From a virus: a stretch of DNA of 37,334 nt. The stretch lies in IMG/VR virus record IMGVR_UViG_3300017951_000042, positions 1-37,334 of that record; one strand, written 5' to 3'. Under the pieces are notes generated by a model, which made no database searches, was not told the origin of the DNA, and saw nothing but the letters and a program-made list of their open reading frames with translations. A program made the translations under genes and the position numbers. This document shows positions 33,593 to 37,334 of this stretch, piece by piece (positions within the stretch are counted from its first letter, which is position 1; each line of letters opens with the position of its first letter).

Positions 33593-33618
33593 CCCACCCT
33601 GCCCCCTGCCCTACCCCC
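33593..33618 (-). other. C-rich tract, minus-strand G-quadruplex motif
   Basis: Five C-runs of 3-5 separated by 1-2 bases (CCC, CCC, CCCCC, CCC, CCCCC) give a compact G-quadruplex motif on the minus strand, directly before two inverted repeats. Confidence 0.55.
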
Positions 33619-33624
33619 TAGCTT

Positions 33625-33688
33625 GTTAGCAAAATCACATTTGCTAACGTCTTCGGCTAGGTTTTTTTTTCGGTCGGTCGACCTAGCC
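33625..33688. repeat. Two adjacent perfect inverted repeats with T-run
   Basis: GTTAGCAAA/TTTGCTAAC (9 bp, 6-nt loop, 33625-33648) is followed by GGCTAGGT/ACCTAGCC (8 bp, 33655-33688), whose loop includes eight T and CGGTCGGTCG. The second arm leads into GGTC-type repeats to about 33715. They may be operators, a terminator for rightward transcripts from the origin region, or part of the rightward leader. Confidence 0.6.
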
Positions 33689-33872
33689 CACTTTCGGGTC
33701 GGGTCGGTCGGTCGGATCTCAGATAGAATTTTTCTCACACCATACCAGTAACCATTTAACGAAAGGCTTTTTATAGTAGGTTTTACTTTTCCCCCATATT
33801 TTTACCGATAGGCTAACACCTTGCAATGGTGTGACGTGTTACCTATCACTCAAACCTAAAAATCCAAGGAAA

Positions 33873-34295
33873 ATGGAAACTGAAACCACAACCGAAATCG
33901 AAGAAACTGAAACCAATAACACCGAAAGTACCAACGAAGTGACCTTGTCAGACTTCTCTGACATAGATCTAGCCAAGGAATTGGCTCACCGAAGCGGACT
34001 TAACCTGAATCTGACGGGCTTCACGGCCGTGATCACGGGTCGCCAAGGTGACGAAGTGGGGTTCCAACTCTATCACGTAGGTCAAGCTGGACAAGGCTTA
34101 GGTCAGTGGGTTCGAGCAATCGAAAACACAACCAAACCTGAGAAGAAAGACAGGCTCCGCTCCAAGGCTTGCAACGCAATCGGCAATTTGCTCGATGACG
34201 GCCAAGCTAAGGAAATGGCGAAAGCTATGGATCACCGAACCAAGGTAACTTACGTCTTCTCCGACAAGTCACACTCCAAGGTACACGAAAAATAG
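33873..34295 (+). CDS. First rightward gene, unknown function
   Basis: 140 aa from the ATG in CCAAGGAAAATG (a weak Shine-Dalgarno-like AAGGA); an alternative start 14 codons upstream is less likely. Residues 1-30 are an acidic Glu/Thr/Asn tail. The remainder forms a compact domain (DLAKELAHRSGLNLNLTGFTAVITGRQGD...GFQLYHVG) followed by a basic helical region (KPEKKDRLRSKACNAIGNLLDD). No family was recognised. The coding sequence includes a 7-bp hairpin (TGTCAGA/TCTGACA). As the first rightward gene it may be early and expressed from the divergent region. Confidence 0.65.
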   Translation: METETTTEIEETETNNTESTNEVTLSDFSDIDLAKELAHRSGLNLNLTGFTAVITGRQGDEVGFQLYHVGQAGQGLGQWVRAIENTTKPEKKDRLRSKACNAIGNLLDDGQAKEMAKAMDHRTKVTYVFSDKSHSKVHEK

Positions 34296-34316
34296 ACAGT
34301 AAGTAAGTTGTCAAAC

Positions 34317-34345
34317 GTCTAGCGGAGCATTCCGCTCCGCTAGAC
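34317..34345 (+). other. 12-bp perfect hairpin after first rightward gene
   Basis: GTCTAGCGGAGC pairs with GCTCCGCTAGAC around a 5-nt loop, 22 bases after the stop. No T-run follows, so it is a weak terminator or the 5' hairpin of the structured RNA that follows. A (TA)n tract lies at 34377-34393, possibly promoter-related. Confidence 0.7.
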
Positions 34346-34660
34346 CGACCTTTCGGAAAAGTGTTAACCTACTAAATATATATATATATATATCGAAAAA
34401 ATCCAATATCAATTTCATTCCCATATTGAGGGGATACCGACTTGGCAATCTGAGTATGTTTCTAGCCACGTTGTCAGAAACTGAAAAGTCGGTCACCAAG
34501 CCACGCCAGTCGAGCTAGGCTCTCGCCCCGTTGCCAGACCTAGCGGTAGACAAGAGTCGAGGACAAGTCAACTCCGTTGACCTCCCATGAGACCCCTTAT
34601 GTAGTGTGAGATCACGTTACGATCTCCCGACGAACCCAAACGGGCAGTCACGTTACGATA

Positions 34661-34993
34661 ATGGGAGTAGGACGCCAGTGCCTACGTGGGGTCTACCCAG
34701 ACCGCTGTAACGATTGCAATGTCGCAATCTGTAACCAGCAAACCATACGGACAGAGTGTCGACAAGACCTGAATGGTACACCTGAAAAGTGTGTAAGACA
34801 AGGTTGCTCCCAGAAACGAGTCGGTATGTATGCAGTCTCCGTATTGCCGTATGGTGAGCTATGCCTATGGTGGAAACTGCATCGAAAAAATTTCCTGTCA
34901 AATGAAGTGAAGACCGAAAGGTCGAACCAGCGAAGTTGCAATGCTGGGGGAAATTTGCTTAATGGGAGTACGTCTAGCATATGCTACCAATGA
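34661..34993 (+). CDS. Possible small Cys-rich protein
   Basis: A 110-codon frame with many Cys early on (RCNDCNVAICN, then TECRQD, KCVRQGCSQK), a spacing that could bind zinc, followed by PYGELCLWWKLHRK. It lies wholly inside the structured region and crosses several hairpins, has no Shine-Dalgarno, and I recognise no homologue. Either a genuine zinc-binding protein with structured mRNA or chance. Confidence 0.3.
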   Translation: MGVGRQCLRGVYPDRCNDCNVAICNQQTIRTECRQDLNGTPEKCVRQGCSQKRVGMYAVSVLPYGELCLWWKLHRKNFLSNEVKTERSNQRSCNAGGNLLNGSTSSICYQ

Positions 34994-35197
34994 CACAACT
35001 GTGTCCAGACAACTCCGTAGCGGGAGTCGAGCCTAGTCCGACCCGTTAAGCGAAATTGGTGGAACTCCTATACCCGTAGGAGTCCGTCGAAGGCACTTTG
35101 TCAACTAGGTCGAAGGCTAAAATTCTATATGCAAGGCTAGTACCCTTTGCAAAAAAGCATATAGGCCCGCCCAATTTCAGCTCCGTTACGTGGTAGT

Positions 35198-35329
35198 ATG
35201 GAGCTGGGTTGGATCCGTAACCTTCCAAGTTGCCATAACCTGAGAACGGGTTGCACCACTAATGCCCAAGTTATCCGCAAAGCGGTACAGAAACGGCAAG
35301 CTGGAAAAGTAATCATACCAGCAGAATGA
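35198..35329 (+). CDS. Possible 43-aa microprotein
   Basis: Reads MELGWIRNLPSCHNLRTGCT and continues with VIRKAVQKRQAGKVIIPAE. Its TGA overlaps an ATG of a 21-aa basic frame (35326-35391) as ATGA, as in the leftward operons. It lies across structured RNA, so chance is a real possibility. Confidence 0.2.
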   Translation: MELGWIRNLPSCHNLRTGCTTNAQVIRKAVQKRQAGKVIIPAE

Positions 35330-35421
35330 AACTCTCCTTTGCCCAAAGGAGGACACGTAGGGTGCAGGCGAATAGACCTCGTAGCAGGTAAACTGTAGAG
35401 GTTTATGTACACACAAATATA

Positions 35422-35604
35422 ATGGTTCTGTTTGTGTGCTGCCACACCAAGTACGATGTTAACTTACACGTCGTATATGCCACACGGTGTGGAAATGGAA
35501 AGGTCGTCCATTCCCTAGGTAAAGGGTCCAACCCCGCAGAAGAAGTTAACACACTGGCACTGCGTGTAAACAAAAGCCAGCCACGTCAGCCGCACGGCAG
35601 GTAG
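35422..35604 (+). CDS. Possible 60-aa small protein
   Basis: Reads MVLFVCCHTKYDVNLHVVYA and ends in a Pro/Arg-rich tail. Composition is protein-like, with beta-strand-like hydrophobic stretches, but there is no Shine-Dalgarno and the start region overlaps a perfect 8-bp hairpin (35410-35438). No homologue recognised. Confidence 0.3.
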   Translation: MVLFVCCHTKYDVNLHVVYATRCGNGKVVHSLGKGSNPAEEVNTLALRVNKSQPRQPHGR

Positions 35605-35740
35605 GAAAGCTATTGTACTTCCTACACCTCATCCCTGTCCTCGTAAGCTGGTGACGTTAAACAGGCACAAGCATTAGGTGCCACTTGATCTGGCAAGGTA
35701 TGGTACACCCACGCCAGCGAGTTGTGAAACGTATCCTTAT

Positions 35741-35775
35741 AGACCCGTCAGGTCGAATTATTCCCTGACGGGTCT
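35741..35775 (+). terminator. Terminator-like hairpin
   Basis: A perfect 12-bp stem (AGACCCGTCAGG with its complement, 11-nt loop) followed by TTGAATTT, just 11 bases before the next ATG. It could end an upstream structured RNA or form a leader hairpin for the 77-aa gene. Confidence 0.6.
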
Positions 35776-35786
35776 TTGAATTTCCC

Positions 35787-36020
35787 ATGAGTAACAATAA
35801 TAATCCAATCGGGCAGCCTCACGCTGCCCCAGTATTCGAGGACCTCCCCCACATTGTGGTGGAGGTCCTCCGCACCTTTGAAGGTGCGCAATGCAAGGGT
35901 TTCCCCACGTTCAAAGCGTGGCTGGAAACCCAGATCAAATGGGACGTCGAGTCCCAATCCCTCCAACCCCTCACCCCGCAAGGGGCTGAGATGCTCAGGA
36001 CCTTCAATCCATGGTCCTGA
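35787..36020 (+). CDS. Small protein encoded by hairpin-rich mRNA
   Basis: 77 aa: Asn-rich start (MSNNNNPIG), then an ordered part (VFEDLPHIVVEVLRTFEGAQ, FPTFKAWLETQIKWDV) and TFNPWS at the end. Codon use and composition look like real coding sequence. However the same 234 bp contains at least five perfect 7-13-bp hairpins, including a 10-bp stem enclosing a second 4-bp stem and an 8+5-bp stem, so coding and RNA folding are both under constraint, or the frame is incidental. No family was recognised. It overlaps the next frame by 10 bp. Confidence 0.5.
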   Translation: MSNNNNPIGQPHAAPVFEDLPHIVVEVLRTFEGAQCKGFPTFKAWLETQIKWDVESQSLQPLTPQGAEMLRTFNPWS

Positions 36021-36214
36021 TCCCCCTAACAAGTGTCCACGAGTACACGACCCGTGGACACCACACGCAGAACGATGCACGGGGCAACCTGTGTGTTGTT
36101 CTTCGGGCCGACCGATACCTCGTACTGAGGACGACGGTCCGAATCGCAGGCACCCCGTACCCGAAAGGGACGGAGGTCCGCCTCGACCCCAATGGTGGGG
36201 TCATAACACGATGA
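36011..36214 (+). CDS. Small beta-rich protein, structured mRNA
   Basis: 67 aa from an ATG overlapping the previous gene's end in another frame. The C-terminal half is beta-like (NLCVVLRADRYLVLRTTVRI, PYPKGTEVRLDPNGGVITR). It carries a 9-bp hairpin, a 15-pair GCAA-capped hairpin and a 9-bp nested stem. No homologue was recognised. Confidence 0.45.
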   Translation: MVLIPLTSVHEYTTRGHHTQNDARGNLCVVLRADRYLVLRTTVRIAGTPYPKGTEVRLDPNGGVITR

Positions 36215-36523
36215 CGTGGGTCGGGATGGCCCCCTTTCGTGCAGGCTAACAACCTGCTAGTCGGACACACCCGATGAAGAGAAGCCCCTGTAGTGGGGGT
36301 AAACTGGGCTTGGTAAGCCGAGGTGTAGGTTAACCCCGCACTGTTGAATTACTAGGGCGAAATCCCTGACCGCAAGGTCGAAGCACTGCACAGTGAGACG
36401 AGTAAGTCCGTCGCAGACCTGTGCAGTGTGAACCTTTTAACGAGCGCCCTCAACCCTTACGCCACAGCAGGTTGTTAGGGACGCATTCTATATGCAGTGG
36501 CACAACTACAGAAAGAAAATACC
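36215..36523 (+). other. Non-coding, structured leader of last gene
   Basis: No credible reading frame. Stems include GCAGG/CCTGC (36241-36257), TCGG/CCGA (36261-36274), AAGCCC/GGGCTT (36282-36311), AGGG/CCCT (36354-36367), a GCAA-capped GACC/GGTC (36368-36379) and a perfect 10-bp CACTGCACAG stem (36384-36428). After 36430 the sequence is less structured and leads into ACCATG. Confidence 0.5.
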
Positions 36524-37334
36524 ATGTTAGCTAATAACATCCTCCCATCCGCAAAGTATTCCACACCTGAGCGTCTGCTCATCGCTCAGGTAAACGGTAA
36601 AAGAGACGCCGACGAGCAGGTCGACAAGTCCCTGAAAACACTGCGGGACAACGGCACCTTGACGATCGACACCCTGTCCATCTTGAAGGACGTTCTTGGC
36701 GACGACGCCTATGAATGGGTCCAGTCCGCATACAGAGCATTCCCGACCTTCCCGGACTGTGTAGCAGGTGCGGAGGAGCGCGAGGAGTATTGTTACTCTT
36801 ACGCCCGCCAGCTTGACGTCCGTATTAAAGACGTCGACGTTTTGATAACAGAGCTTCAGGACAACGAGGATAAGGAAGACCTCTCCGAGCAAACTGTCCG
36901 CCCGTTCGTTACCCGCATTGCGGAGGAACCCGCATCGGCGAACGCAATCATCCGGTTCCTCAACCGCCAGTTCGCTGGTGTGTACACTGATGCAAGCTAC
37001 TCCTTGTACGAGGGTGACCTATCCTTCTGGTTCTTCAACTGTGACCAGCTAAGCCTTGAGTTCGGAGGGTGGGGACAGAGGTTCACGATCTTCGACCTCT
37101 TCGGGTCAGGCGTCTACGCAATCTGTATCGCCACAGGCGACGCCGAAGGCGAGTACCTTGTCCACTTCGGGCATTGGTCTGCGGCCATGAGCTGCATGTA
37201 CCAACATATTGTCGACGAGGGCAGCTTGCAGTACGTCCGCAAGCACGGAACCACCTTCAGTAAGGTGTGGCTCCCACACTTTGACACCAACCCCAGCTGG
37301 GATCATACGGAGGGCCGGCACAAAAAGAAAAAAG
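36524..37334 (+). CDS. Unrecognised rightward protein, truncated by window
   Basis: The frame is open from ATG 36524 (context AAATACCATG, no Shine-Dalgarno) for 270 codons to the right edge. The N-terminal 130 residues are helical and acidic (KSLKTLRDNGTLTIDTLSIL, DVDVLITELQDNEDKED). The following part has aromatic Trp/Phe/Tyr-rich segments (LYEGDLSFWFFNCDQL, VHFGHWSAAMSCMYQH) like a globular alpha/beta domain. The visible end is basic (EGRHKKKK). No family was recognised; the C-terminus lies outside the window. Confidence 0.75.
   Translation, partial: MLANNILPSAKYSTPERLLIAQVNGKRDADEQVDKSLKTLRDNGTLTIDTLSILKDVLGDDAYEWVQSAYRAFPTFPDCVAGAEEREEYCYSYARQLDVRIKDVDVLITELQDNEDKEDLSEQTVRPFVTRIAEEPASANAIIRFLNRQFAGVYTDASYSLYEGDLSFWFFNCDQLSLEFGGWGQRFTIFDLFGSGVYAICIATGDAEGEYLVHFGHWSAAMSCMYQHIVDEGSLQYVRKHGTTFSKVWLPHFDTNPSWDHTEGRHKKKK

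Larger units (their letters stand above)
34317..36428 (+). ncRNA. Candidate giant structured RNA
   Basis: About 2.1 kb in which perfect hairpins follow one another. Examples: 34912-34923 (GAAA tetraloop), 35064-35083, 35200 paired with 35178, 35334-35351, 35410-35438, 35601-35625, 35741-35775, 35811-35829, 35838-35870, 35897-35931, 35974-35985 (GCAA loop), 35995-36020, 36033-36061, 36069-36102 (15 pairs, GCAA loop), 36102-36143, 36384-36428. Stems at 36069-36102 and 36102-36143 rely on G-U pairs that exist only in plus-strand RNA, and several loops are GNRA on the plus strand. Several stems pair over longer range, e.g. CTCCCAT 34582 with ATGGGAG 34661 enclosing smaller hairpins. Known large phage RNAs such as GOLLD are shorter; I cannot match it to one. 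Part or all may instead be structured mRNA for small proteins. Confidence 0.55.

Noticed and set aside
35137-35445. 102-codon minus-strand frame in the structured region
   Set aside because: It runs against the RNA direction implied by G-U pairs and GNRA loops, has no start context, and shows no recognisable domain.
34317-35780. Group I/II intron or retron
   Set aside because: No intron-encoded protein, reverse transcriptase or recognisable catalytic core was seen, and the flanking genes are not split.
36524-37334. Extending the hyper-structured RNA claim into the last gene
   Set aside because: One 9-bp stem (36569-36595) and many 5-6-bp stems occur, but that number is close to what a rough count expects by chance.

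Overview
This window is most of one arm of a tailed dsDNA bacteriophage (Caudoviricetes), or of an uncultured phage contig. It holds a large terminase, a portal, a scaffold/major-capsid pair, several tail-fibre-like proteins and a phage replication set: SF2 helicase fused to a RecB/Cas4-like nuclease, family-A DNA polymerase, RuvC-like resolvase, and PrimPol plus SF3 helicase. GC is near half by eye. The host cannot be named. Almost no gene start has a Shine-Dalgarno sequence, and about ten carry a recurrent ACCT directly before ATG. That points to a host, or a phage strategy, that initiates without Shine-Dalgarno. A cassette of tiny lysine-rich proteins (22.0-22.8 kb) is of a kind I associate with aquatic phages and giant viruses.

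Layout. From 32.9 kb to the left edge, every gene reads leftward (minus strand) and most are packed with 1-14 bp overlaps (ATGA, TAATG, GTGA). The order of transcription is: four small early genes (32.9-31.4 kb); helicase-nuclease; an Ala/Pro-linker protein; DNA polymerase; a YkgJ-like Cys cluster protein; RuvC-like nuclease; PrimPol-helicase; the basic-protein cassette; a strong terminator; terminase; two small proteins; a 730-aa tail fibre; a beta-helix protein; a lysis/envelope-like block (coiled-coil membrane protein, small membrane protein, DUF1353-like protein, two lipoproteins); portal; scaffold; major capsid; an Ala/Thr/Gly-rich surface protein; a second terminator; then neck/tail/fibre proteins running off the left edge. 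Fibres and lysis-like genes lying between terminase and portal is an unusual order.

The divergent region 32.94-33.87 kb separates the leftward genome from a rightward arm. It has a 17-bp perfect inverted repeat, G-quadruplex-type runs on both strands, an AT-rich core and further inverted repeats. It is the best candidate for a replication origin and control region.

The rightward arm (33.87-37.33 kb) is the most unusual part. After one ordinary 140-aa gene, about 2.1 kb (34.32-36.43 kb) is a nearly continuous series of perfect hairpins, some with GNRA tetraloops and stems that rely on G-U pairs only on the plus strand. This looks like a very large structured RNA, or a heavily structured mRNA for several tiny proteins. 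A terminator-like hairpin lies at 35.74-35.78 kb. A final unrecognised CDS (36.52 kb onward) runs off the right edge. I consider this structured RNA region the best candidate for something undescribed.
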